Source of the DNA: Deltaproteobacteria bacterium
GTDB taxonomy: Bacteria; Myxococcota_A; UBA9160; UBA4427
Reading direction: 5' to 3'
NCBI GenBank assembly: GCA_019310385.1
Contig: JAFDEK010000067.1
Coordinates: 1-40,200 of the forward strand
Length of the DNA stretch: 40,200 nucleotides
The stretch's first letter is position 1; each line of letters begins with the position of its first letter. The notes beneath the pieces are model-generated. The model did no database searches. It worked only from the letters and a program-made list of their open reading frames with translations, and was not told the origin of the DNA. Position numbers and translations under genes: made by a program. Below are positions 33,331-40,200 of the stretch, piece by piece.

Positions 33331-36300
33331 CTGGGGTCGTCTTCACTGGAAGCACTGTCACCCGCGGCACGCTTCGAGCTCGGCCAGCGCTTCTCGTACG
33401 CGCGGACCCTCGCGTCGGCTTCGGCGATCTCGGCTTCGATGCGCTCTCCCAGTCCGACCTGCGCCAGGAGCCGCCGCATACGGGAAAGATAGGACCCGTC
33501 TGCGATTCTGGGGCGAAAGAACTCGGGAGTCAGCGAGTCGCCGGGCGACCAGTACTCGTAGGTGATCTCGTTGTCGAAGCCATCGACCCGGTGCTCGAGC
33601 AGCACGGAGGCGGGGAAGGTCTGTCCTGCGAATTCCACGGCCTTGGTGAGCCGATAGCCCTTGAGCTCGGCTCCGCCGAGTCCCCGGTAGTCGACGCTCA
33701 GCACGAGCTGACGCTGGACGTCGACCTCGACCACGATGGCGCCGTAGCCCAGACGGTCTGCGATCTCGGGGGTCCTGGGGCAGCCGAGGATGCGCCTCAC
33801 CGCTGCGGGCTCGGTGTCGAGGAAGCGAAAGCCGTAGCGCGCCACGGCGATGAAGCCGCGGGCATCCTCGTAGGTGAGGGCGCTGCTCGGGATCACGGTG
33901 CTCTCGACGGCGCCCCGCAGCCGCTCGAAGTGGTCGAAGGCGCGCAGGTAGAACCAGGTGGCGTCCTGGCGTCTCGGATCGGAGAAGTCGCGCAGGAGCA
34001 GGCCGGTCCCCGCCATGCGGCCCGGGCCCGAGAAGACGTAGAGGAGCTGGGTGACCTTCGGGTTGCCGTCCACCGCGCCCCAGAGTGTCTTGGCCGCAAT
34101 CTCCTTATCGGCGAAGACGGTTGCGAGGCGCTCTCCCTTCCGATAGCGGGTAGTGATGTGCATGCGCAGGATGCGGGGCAGGCTGCGGTGCTGCGCTTCG
34201 ATTCCGGACATGATCCGGGTGGCCTCGGCATCCGGCGGCTTGCCGCACTGGATCTCCCCAGCCCGCACTGGCGAGGGTGCGAGGAAGCAAGCAAGAAGAA
34301 GCAGAGGCAGGAGCAGGAGAGAGGACGCAGGCAGTGATTCGCCGCGGTGCTGGCCGCGGCGTAGAAGGAAGGGCAGCAGCAGGAGGCTGCCCGCGTAGCA
34401 GGCCAGGGTGGCGGCGGCGAGCAGCAGGCCCAGGGTGTGGTTCGGCTTGAGGCTCGAGGCCATGAGCACCGCGAAACCCGCGGCGAGCACCACCGCGTTC
34501 CAGAAGAGAGCTCGGCCCGCCTTGGCGACGGTCGCCCGGATCGCTTCCCCGTAGCCGTGGCCCGCGAGCTGCTCCTGCTCGAAGCGGTGGAGGAAGTGGA
34601 TGCCGAAGTCGACCCCGACGCCCACGGCGAGGCTCGCGAACATGCTGGTCGCGATCCCGAGCTCGATCCCCAACAGACCCATGAGCCCGAAGAGCCCGCT
34701 CGTGGCGGCCACCACGGGCGCCATGGCGAGGAGAGCGGAGAGCCTGCGGGAGAAGAGCAGGAGCAGCAGTGCGATCGTGACCAGCGCCCAGCCGACGGAG
34801 CGCAGCTGGTTCTCGACGATGGACTCTACCAGCGCCGAGGCCAGGGGCAGGTCGCCGCTGTAATGAAAGGAGACGGGCGGGGCGAGGCCGAGAGCCTCGA
34901 TCCGCGGCGGCAGCGCCGAGTCGAGATGGCGCGTGAGCTCGAGGGCGCGGGAGTAGTCGGGGCTGCGCACATAGAGCCGCACCCGCGCGACGTCACCCGC
35001 GGCGGTCAGCATGCGATCCAGGCCCGCGCGGCTCTCGGACATCTCGGCCAGGGTGAAGACATCCCAAACCTTTTCCGGCGCCAGCTCGGAGAGGCGACCC
35101 GGCTCGCCGAGGGCCGCGGCGATCTCCTCGAGTGGCGTGAGGGCGGTCTCCACCCCGCCCACGTAGGGGGCCGCGGCGGTCTCGTCGCGCAGCGCTTCGA
35201 GGAGGGCCATGCCCGGCGGATCCCGGAAGGTGCCGCGCGGCGCGGTCAGCACCACGTCGAAGCGATAGGAGCCCCAGAAGGCTCCGTTGATGATTCCTTC
35301 GGAGCGCACGAGCTGCGAGCCCGGGGCGAAGTTCTGCACCCAGGAGTCGCTGACCCGCAGGCTCCCGACACCGGGGAGCAGCAGCAGCACGGCGCCGATC
35401 CCCAGGCCGAAGCAGACGCCGGGACGCCGAGCCACCAGCCGGCCGAAAGCGCCGAGGCCACGCTCGCCGGGCCCGGGGCCAGCGGGCGCGAAGGCGCCCT
35501 CGGGCAGCAATACCATCATGGCGGGTATCACGCTGAAGGTCAGCAGCATGGCGCTCAGGATGCCAAAGGCCGCGAAGATTCCGAACTCGCGCAGGGGCCC
35601 GATGGAGGCGCTGGTGAAGGAGAGGAATCCGAGGGCCGTGGTCAGGGAGGTGAGCACGATGGGTCGGCCCACCTCGCCGAGGGCGGTCTCCACCCGGGTC
35701 CGCATGCTGCCCGCATCCCCGCCGGCGAGTACTCGCTCGAGCAGGTGGATCTCGTCGGTGATGCACATGGCCATGAGGACGACTGGCAGGATGGTGGTCA
35801 CCAGGGCGATGGGAGCTCCCGCCCAGCCCATGGCGCCGAAGGTCCAGACGAGCACGATGCCGGTCTCGAGCATGGGGACGAGGACGCCGCCCGGGCAGCG
35901 CAGCATGGCGTAGAGCAGGGCAACCATGACGACCAGCATCAGCGGGACCAACACGGCGAGGTCCAGCAGCACCTTCTCGCCCAGGGTGGTCTCGGCGACG
36001 AGCGGCCCGCCCAGGAGCAGCTCGTAGTCGCTGTTGGCCGCCTCGTCGCAGAAGTGCTCCAGCTGCCTTACTCCCTCGCTCACCGAGACGAGCTCGCTCA
36101 GGGGCAGGGCGAAGAGCGCGTGGCGCCCGTCGGCGGAGAGCAGCAGACCGTCGCTCAGCGGGTGGGCGCGCAGCTCGGCCAGGAGCGCGGCGAAGCCCGC
36201 CTCGTCGTCGGGGATGGTGTCCAGCCAGCTTCCCACCTTCACCATGCCGCCGCCTCGCTCGAGACGCGGCAGGGTGGCGAGGGAGAGGATCCCCGTTGGC

Positions 36301-36605
36301 CGCAGGGCCTCGCTGCGGCGCAGCCGGGCCTGCAGCTCCCGCAGAAAGCGGAAGCCCGCCGGCGATGCCAGCAGCCGCTGCTCGGAGCGGGCGTTGACGA
36401 GTAGCAGCAGGGTGCGGGGATCGCGGAAGCGGAGGCGATCGCGCCGGGCCTGCTCGACGACGGGATTGCCTTCCGGTGTCAGCGCGTCGCCGTCGGTGCG
36501 CAGCTCGAGGCGCAGAGCGCCGGCGCCGAGAACGAGGGTAAGGAGCGTGCCGATGAGCAGCGTCGCGCGCGGCGCGTCGAGGGATCGCAGTGCCAGCCAC
36601 TTCAC
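33324..36605 (-). CDS. MMPL/RND exporter fused to a LolA-like outer-membrane lipoprotein-sorting domain
   Basis: A 1093-residue protein starting at GTG 36605. Residues 1-755 are an MMPL-type exporter: loop LELRTDGDALTPEGNPVV, helix cluster with LPVVLMAMCITDEIHLLERV, and second-half motif VGVGVDFGIHFLHRF. At about 756-782 comes ASSLLLLPLLLLACFLAPSP then VRAGE, which looks like a cleavable signal peptide. Residues 783-1093 resemble the outer-membrane lipoprotein-sorting/LolA-like family (ILRMHITTRYRKGERLATVF, YVFSGPGRMAGTGLLLRDF, KGYRLTKAVEFAGQTFPASV, EITYEYWSP). Such domains usually form separate genes beside MMPL exporters; here they are in one frame. The likely job is moving a lipid from the inner membrane to the outer one. 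Its first half is paralogous to the exporter at 13.3-15.6 kb. Confidence 0.9.
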   Translation of the reverse strand: MKWLALRSLDAPRATLLIGTLLTLVLGAGALRLELRTDGDALTPEGNPVVEQARRDRLRFRDPRTLLLLVNARSEQRLLASPAGFRFLRELQARLRRSEALRPTGILSLATLPRLERGGGMVKVGSWLDTIPDDEAGFAALLAELRAHPLSDGLLLSADGRHALFALPLSELVSVSEGVRQLEHFCDEAANSDYELLLGGPLVAETTLGEKVLLDLAVLVPLMLVVMVALLYAMLRCPGGVLVPMLETGIVLVWTFGAMGWAGAPIALVTTILPVVLMAMCITDEIHLLERVLAGGDAGSMRTRVETALGEVGRPIVLTSLTTALGFLSFTSASIGPLREFGIFAAFGILSAMLLTFSVIPAMMVLLPEGAFAPAGPGPGERGLGAFGRLVARRPGVCFGLGIGAVLLLLPGVGSLRVSDSWVQNFAPGSQLVRSEGIINGAFWGSYRFDVVLTAPRGTFRDPPGMALLEALRDETAAAPYVGGVETALTPLEEIAAALGEPGRLSELAPEKVWDVFTLAEMSESRAGLDRMLTAAGDVARVRLYVRSPDYSRALELTRHLDSALPPRIEALGLAPPVSFHYSGDLPLASALVESIVENQLRSVGWALVTIALLLLLFSRRLSALLAMAPVVAATSGLFGLMGLLGIELGIATSMFASLAVGVGVDFGIHFLHRFEQEQLAGHGYGEAIRATVAKAGRALFWNAVVLAAGFAVLMASSLKPNHTLGLLLAAATLACYAGSLLLLPFLLRRGQHRGESLPASSLLLLPLLLLACFLAPSPVRAGEIQCGKPPDAEATRIMSGIEAQHRSLPRILRMHITTRYRKGERLATVFADKEIAAKTLWGAVDGNPKVTQLLYVFSGPGRMAGTGLLLRDFSDPRRQDATWFYLRAFDHFERLRGAVESTVIPSSALTYEDARGFIAVARYGFRFLDTEPAAVRRILGCPRTPEIADRLGYGAIVVEVDVQRQLVLSVDYRGLGGAELKGYRLTKAVEFAGQTFPASVLLEHRVDGFDNEITYEYWSPGDSLTPEFFRPRIADGSYLSRMRRLLAQVGLGERIEAEIAEADARVRAYEKRWPSSKRAAGDSASSEDDPSE

Positions 36606-36664
36606 GCCGTGTGCAGCGCCATAGGAGCGGTCATCATGGGAGCGGTCATTATAGGAGCGGTCAT
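36602..36664 (-). CDS. 20-residue repetitive leader ORF overlapping the MMPL-LolA start
   Basis: On the minus strand an ATG at 36664 opens the frame MTAPIMTAPMMTAPMALHTA, ending in a TGA that overlaps the GTG start of the exporter gene (GTGA). It is written almost wholly by three 15-bp tandem units. A GGGAG lies just before the ATG, although very close. The exporter GTG itself has no evident ribosome site, so it could depend on translation of this leader. Whether the peptide is made is unknown. Confidence 0.4.
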   Translation of the reverse strand: MTAPIMTAPMMTAPMALHTA

Positions 36665-36665
36665 T
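36621..36665. repeat. 15-bp tandem repeat, three copies, upstream of the MMPL-LolA gene
   Basis: Units ATAGGAGCGGTCATC (36621-36635), ATGGGAGCGGTCATT (36636-36650) and ATAGGAGCGGTCATT (36651-36665) on the plus strand. The 15-bp period keeps reading frame, giving the repeated tetrapeptide MTAP plus one residue on the minus strand. Confidence 0.9.
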
Positions 36666-36716
36666 CTCCCATGCCGGCCGGGGTGTGTAAACGCGTTTCG
36701 CAGGCGGCGAAAGCGA

Positions 36717-36750
36717 GAGCCCCCCGCCCTCGAAGGAGAGCGGGGGGCTC
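36717..36750 (-). terminator. Hairpin terminator after the first PGIxGxWL-tail gene
   Basis: Perfect 11-bp arms GAGCCCCCCGC and GCGGGGGGCTC around a 12-nt loop, 21 nt downstream of the gene stop on the minus strand. Only a weak T-rich stretch (TCTCGCTTTCG) follows. The same hairpin recurs after the paralogous gene. Confidence 0.7.
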
Positions 36751-36770
36751 GGGATTGCGCCGCGCGCCCG

Positions 36771-38282
36771 CTAGGGTCGGACCGCCGCCCGCCGCCTGAT
36801 TGCGAAGACGCTGGTTGCCGCCAGGCTCAGGCCGAAGAGCGCCAGCCAATGGCCCTGGATGCCGGGAACCCCTGAGGTCCCGCCCCCCGGATCTCCCGTC
36901 TCCATGCGCAGCGTGCCCACCGTGGTCCCCGAAAGGCCGTCGAGCTGGCCTCCCGGAGCACCGACGAAGTCGATCCGGTACGTGATGTCGAAGAAGCTGT
37001 CGACGGCGAAGTTGCCGCTCGGTAGCTGCGTGAGCGTGGTCTCGCCAGGGCTCGGGAGCCCGTGGGCTGTGCCGCCGGTGATCGTCAGCTGCGCGAAGTC
37101 CGGATCGCCGAAGATCTGTCCCTGGAGGTTGAACATGTCGCTGGGGAAGATCTGCACGGGAGCGCCCGCGTTGCGCGGCCCCGTGTGGGCCTCGGAGAAG
37201 AGGGGCACGCTGATGGTGCGCTGGAAGCCCGCGAGCGCACCCGTCCCGGTGATCTCCAGCTCCGCAGTGGAATCGAAGCAGTCGAGCTGGCCGCCCAGGC
37301 TACCGCCGGGCGTCTCGCAGAGGCCGGGCGGCAGCGGCACGCTGCAGTTCCCGCCGCCCTGATCGCCGCGGCAGATGAAGTCCTTGTGGATCGCCTTCAG
37401 CTCGATGGTGGTGCCCGGCGGCAGGTCGTTGAGGATCTCGTGCACCTCGTCGGGGCTCAGGTACTCGCAGCCCGCCGGCGGCAGGGTCACGGTGCCCGTG
37501 CCGTTGTCCGGCACCTCGCAGGGGTTGCCGGGGTCAGGGGCGGGCTCACCCGCCTGCATGCGGAGGGTCGCCTGGGTGGTGCCCGCCATGCCGTCGAGGA
37601 CGCCGCCCGGCGCGCCCTGGAAGTCGATCTCGTAAGTGACGTCGAAGAAGCTGTCGACGTTCCAGTTGCCGTTCGGGAGCTGAGTGAGCGTGGTCTCCCC
37701 GGGGCTCGGCAGCCCATTGAACGCGCCGGCCCGGATGTGCAGGATGTCGAAGTCCGGATCGCCGAAGATCGCGCCCTCGCAGTGCATCATCTCGCTGGAG
37801 AAAGTCTGCACCGGGTCGCCGGGGTTGCGGGGCCCGGTGTGGATCTCGCACTCCAGCGGCACCGTGATGAGGCGACTGAATCCGGCCAGGTCGCCGGTCC
37901 CCGTCATCTGCACCTGGATGCCCGACGAGAAGCAATCGCCATTGCCGCCGAGGGCGCCGCCCGGCGCCTCGCACTCGCCCGGCGGAATCAGGGTGGTGCA
38001 GGTGCCGCCCTGATCGTTGCAGATGAAGTCCCTGTGGATGGGCGCCAGCTCGATGGTGGTGCCCGGCGGCAGGCCGTCGATGATGAGGTGCACCTCGTCG
38101 GGGCTGAGGTAGTCGCAGCCCGCCGGAGGCAGGGTCACGGTGCCCGAGCCGTCGTCGGGCACCTCGCAGGGATCGGCCGCGGCCGCCCCGGATAGACCCA
38201 ATAAGAGAAACGCGGCCACGAGTGCCACGAATGCCTGAACCATCGCGTCGACCGTCTCGCCCTGGGAATCTCGCGATCTCAT
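36771..38282 (-). CDS. Secreted two-repeat protein with PGIxGxWL-type C-terminal anchor (paralogue A)
   Basis: A 503-residue exported protein of unknown function. The ATG at 38282 has a GAGGTG ribosome site. A signal peptide (about 1-36) ends near AAAADPC. Two homologous units follow, about 37-246 and 253-463, each with PCEVPD-GTVTLPPAGC, YLSPDEVHLIIDGLPPGTT, RDFIC, a conserved HTGPRN plus GDPVQ, IFGDPDF, GLPSPGETTLTQ and VDSFFDITYRIDF-like blocks. Conserved Cys pairs suggest disulfides in the periplasm or outside the cell. The tail VPGIQGHWLALFGLSLA, then a hydrophobic run and AIRRRAAVRP, has the signal-helix-Arg layout of PEP-CTERM/IPTL-type sorting tails but a different motif. A tandem paralogue lies 271 bp upstream. 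Confidence 0.85.
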   Translation of the reverse strand: MRSRDSQGETVDAMVQAFVALVAAFLLLGLSGAAAADPCEVPDDGSGTVTLPPAGCDYLSPDEVHLIIDGLPPGTTIELAPIHRDFICNDQGGTCTTLIPPGECEAPGGALGGNGDCFSSGIQVQMTGTGDLAGFSRLITVPLECEIHTGPRNPGDPVQTFSSEMMHCEGAIFGDPDFDILHIRAGAFNGLPSPGETTLTQLPNGNWNVDSFFDVTYEIDFQGAPGGVLDGMAGTTQATLRMQAGEPAPDPGNPCEVPDNGTGTVTLPPAGCEYLSPDEVHEILNDLPPGTTIELKAIHKDFICRGDQGGGNCSVPLPPGLCETPGGSLGGQLDCFDSTAELEITGTGALAGFQRTISVPLFSEAHTGPRNAGAPVQIFPSDMFNLQGQIFGDPDFAQLTITGGTAHGLPSPGETTLTQLPSGNFAVDSFFDITYRIDFVGAPGGQLDGLSGTTVGTLRMETGDPGGGTSGVPGIQGHWLALFGLSLAATSVFAIRRRAAVRP

Positions 38283-38314
38283 GCTTCACCTCGTCAGTCG
38301 GAGTAATAGACCCG

Positions 38315-38333
38315 AACGGATACACAATCCGTT
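38315..38333. promoter_or_regulatory. Perfect inverted repeat upstream of paralogue A
   Basis: AACGGAT-ACACA-ATCCGTT, two 7-bp arms around 5 nt, 33 bp before the paralogue A start. The surrounding 38283-38472 stretch is more AT-rich than average and should contain the promoter. The repeat could be an operator or a 5' UTR hairpin; no regulator can be named. The equivalent position before paralogue B does not show the same repeat. Confidence 0.4.
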
Positions 38334-38472
38334 GCCTGCCTACTGAGCACCGTAACCCGGATCTGCCGCCGATGTACAGAAACTTTTCCGTGTTTCTTAT
38401 TAGGAATCAGGGATTTCGCGGAGAATGTAGGCTTTTGCCTCCGGCGCAGGGGGACTCCCACTCGCCAAAGCA

Positions 38473-38506
38473 GAGCCCCCCGCCCTCGAAGGAGAGCGGG
38501 GGGCTC
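38473..38506 (-). terminator. Hairpin terminator after the second PGIxGxWL-tail gene
   Basis: The same 34-bp hairpin as at 36717-36750, identical in arms and loop, 47 nt downstream of the paralogue B stop. The identity includes several flanking bases, which fits a recent tandem duplication or gene conversion. Confidence 0.7.
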
Positions 38507-38553
38507 GGGCTTGCTTCTCTGTTCGGCGTCGAGGTTCGGCGTCGAGAGACTGG

Positions 38554-40077
38554 CTAGGTTCGGACCGCCGATCGGCGCAGGATCACGGCGACGCTCCCGC
38601 CGGCCAGGATCAGGCCGAAGAGCATCAGCCACTCGCCGTGGATGCCGGGAAGCTTCTCCGGCACCGGGATTCCCGACTGCATGCGGACCGTCCCCGACGA
38701 GGTGCCGCCGAAGCCTTCGAGCATGCTGCCAGGACATCCCACGTAGTCGATCTCGTAGGTGATGTCGAAGAAGCTGTCGACCGCGAAGCTGTTGTTGCCG
38801 TTGTCGGTCAGGGTGGTGTGGCCCGGGCTCGGCAGGCCGTTCTGGTCACCCGCCCGGATTCTGAGGGTGCAGAAGTCCGGATCCCCGAAGATCTCCCCCT
38901 GCAGGCGGAACATGGTGTTGGGGAAGGTCTGAACCGGGTCGCCGGGGTTGCGCGGTCCGGTGTGGACCTCCGTGTCCATCTGCACCGTGATCTGTCGGTT
39001 GAAGCCCGCCAGGCCGCCCGTGCCGGTGATCTGGAGCTCGAGATCCGACTGGAAACAGTCGGCGTTGCCGCCGAGGTTGCCGCCGGGCCCCTCGCAGACA
39101 CCGCCGGGCAGCGGGATGCTGCAGGTGCCGATGGGGTTGCCGCAGATGAAGTTCTTGTGGATGGCGGCGAACTCGATGGTGGTGCCGGGCGGCAGACCGG
39201 CGATGATCTCGTGCACCTCGTCGGGGCTGAGGTACTCGCAGCCGTCCGGCGGGAGGTCGATCGTACCGCTGCCGTTGTCCACCACGTCGCAGGGGTTGAG
39301 GTTCGAGGCCATCTGCAGATCCGCGGTCGTGCTCCCCGCCATGCCTCCGAGAACACTGCCCGGCGCGCCCTGGAAGTCGATCTGGTAGGTGATGTCGAAG
39401 AAGCTGTCGACCTGCCAATTGCCGTTGGCCTGCTGGGTCAGGGTCGTCTCGCCGGGGCTGGGAAGCCCGTTGGCGGAGCCGGCCGTGATCTGCAGGAAGT
39501 CGAAGTCGGGGTCGCCGAAGAGGCTCGCCTGGAGGGCGACCATCTCGGTTGGGAAGGTCTGCACGGGGTCACCGGGGTTGCGCGGGCCGGTGTGCACCTC
39601 GGTCAAGGCCGGAAGGCTCAGGAGTCGATTGAATCCATCGAGCAGACCCGTTCCCCGCACTTCGAACTCGAGGGTCGAGCCGAAGCAGTCGACGTTGCCA
39701 CCCAGGCCTCCGCCCGGGCCCTCGCAGAGGCCAGGTGGAATCGCTTCGCTGCACGGCACTGGAGGCTGCGCGCCGCAGATGAAGTCCTTGTGGATCGGCT
39801 TGAACTCGATGGTGGTGTTCGGAGGCAGGCCGTCGATGATGACGTGCACCTCGTCGGCGCTCAGGTAGTCACAGCCGACGGGCGGCAGCACCACCGTTCC
39901 GCCCGCATCGGCGACCTCGCAGGGATCGGCCGTCACCAGCCCGGGCAGACCGAGCAAGAGCGTCATGGCCAGAGCGGCCAGGGTTACCGAGAGCTTGCCT
40001 CGCCCTCGCACTAATACGTTCATCGACGATCGAAGGTCGCGCTCGATCGTCCCGCATCGGGAGATTCGTGAGTTCAT
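38554..40077 (-). CDS. Secreted two-repeat protein with PGIxGxWL-type C-terminal anchor (paralogue B)
   Basis: A 507-residue paralogue of the preceding gene with the same plan: signal peptide (hydrophobic core LSVTLAALAMTLLLGLPGL, cleavage near VTADPC), two units each with YLSxDEVH, DFICG or NFICG, EVHTGPRNPGDPVQTFP, LFGDPDF or IFGDPDF, GLPSPGxTTLT and VDSFFDITYxIDF, and the tail KLPGIHGEWLMLFGLILA ending in an Arg-containing stretch (RRSAVRT). The ATG at 40077 has a strong GGGGAAG ribosome site; an internal ATG at 40023 would give a shorter signal peptide but has no ribosome site. Function unknown; probably cell-surface attached. Nothing recognisable is seen in the remaining 123 bp upstream. 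Confidence 0.85.
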   Translation of the reverse strand: MNSRISRCGTIERDLRSSMNVLVRGRGKLSVTLAALAMTLLLGLPGLVTADPCEVADAGGTVVLPPVGCDYLSADEVHVIIDGLPPNTTIEFKPIHKDFICGAQPPVPCSEAIPPGLCEGPGGGLGGNVDCFGSTLEFEVRGTGLLDGFNRLLSLPALTEVHTGPRNPGDPVQTFPTEMVALQASLFGDPDFDFLQITAGSANGLPSPGETTLTQQANGNWQVDSFFDITYQIDFQGAPGSVLGGMAGSTTADLQMASNLNPCDVVDNGSGTIDLPPDGCEYLSPDEVHEIIAGLPPGTTIEFAAIHKNFICGNPIGTCSIPLPGGVCEGPGGNLGGNADCFQSDLELQITGTGGLAGFNRQITVQMDTEVHTGPRNPGDPVQTFPNTMFRLQGEIFGDPDFCTLRIRAGDQNGLPSPGHTTLTDNGNNSFAVDSFFDITYEIDYVGCPGSMLEGFGGTSSGTVRMQSGIPVPEKLPGIHGEWLMLFGLILAGGSVAVILRRSAVRT

Positions 40078-40200
40078 TGTCTTCCCCGTCGTGTGACCGT
40101 GTGATCAAGACTCCTTGTGTCGTCGCAGACCCAGCGCTGCGGCGGAAGGAGCCTTGGGATCATTGCCAAGCAAGCTGATGCGCGGATCTGAGCATCCAGC

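Noticed and set aside
34437..36404. 655-codon plus-strand open frame opposite the MMPL-LolA fusion
   Set aside because: Glu/Gly/His-rich antisense image with no hydrophobic or domain structure.
36771..38282. Classical PEP-CTERM tail on the repeat proteins
   Set aside because: No VPEP motif is present; only the general layout is shared, so I kept it as a possible separate sorting signal.

Overview
The window is GC-rich throughout and densely packed with genes. Lipoprotein signals, a tripartite-type RND efflux pair, a LolA-like domain and C-terminal surface-sorting-like tails point to a Gram-negative diderm. The mix of a steroid-dehydrogenase-like flavoprotein, a luciferase-like oxidoreductase, a Baeyer-Villiger-type monooxygenase, HpnN/MMPL-type lipid exporters and secreted repeat proteins resembles uncultivated Myxococcota, Binatota or other former Deltaproteobacteria. 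That placement is inference; there is no rRNA or universal marker gene here. I see no tRNA, rRNA, CRISPR array or intact transposase.

Layout. 1-3.4 kb: the end of a metallophosphoesterase, a convergent lipoprotein, and a two-gene pair made of a core-deleted SDR and a small membrane protein. 3.4-10.7 kb: a minus-strand, translationally coupled operon (periplasmic adaptor, RND pump, NAD-dependent epimerase-like protein, acyltransferase) facing a TetR regulator across an AT-rich operator-like region. 10.7-13.2 kb: a luciferase-like oxidoreductase and a 3-ketosteroid-dehydrogenase-like flavoprotein. 13.3-15.6 kb: an MMPL/RND lipid-type exporter on the plus strand.

15.6-25.9 kb is the main item: a compact minus-strand operon with the five genes of the conserved enediyne polyketide cassette in the order E3 (DUF1702), E4 (FG-GAP/UnbV), E5 (UnbU, RnfD-like membrane protein), PKSE (KS-AT-ACP-KR-DH-PPTase) and E10 (hot-dog thioesterase). 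Consecutive genes overlap by 4-14 nt or are 1 nt apart. All PKSE catalytic motifs are present, but E4 carries a frame change with about 15-18 residues apparently missing. No tailoring, glycosylation or resistance genes typical of finished enediynes are visible, so the product could be an enediyne completed elsewhere, or the polyene that PKSE and thioesterase make together.

26.2-30.1 kb: an MFS transporter, then an ECF sigma factor overlapping a membrane protein that joins a zinc anti-sigma motif to a bactofilin-like repeat domain. 30.1-33.2 kb: the Baeyer-Villiger-type monooxygenase and a 3-beta-HSD-like reductase, separated by an unassigned coding-like stretch. 33.3-36.6 kb: a second MMPL exporter fused in frame, through what looks like an internal signal peptide, to a LolA/lipoprotein-sorting-like domain and preceded by a repetitive 20-residue leader ORF. 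36.8-40.1 kb: two tandem paralogous secreted proteins, each with two internal repeats, a PGIxGxWL-type C-terminal anchor and an identical terminator hairpin.

A recurring theme is short perfect or near-perfect tandem repeats (13-23 bp, 2-4 copies) at gene starts and ends, several of which duplicate start codons.
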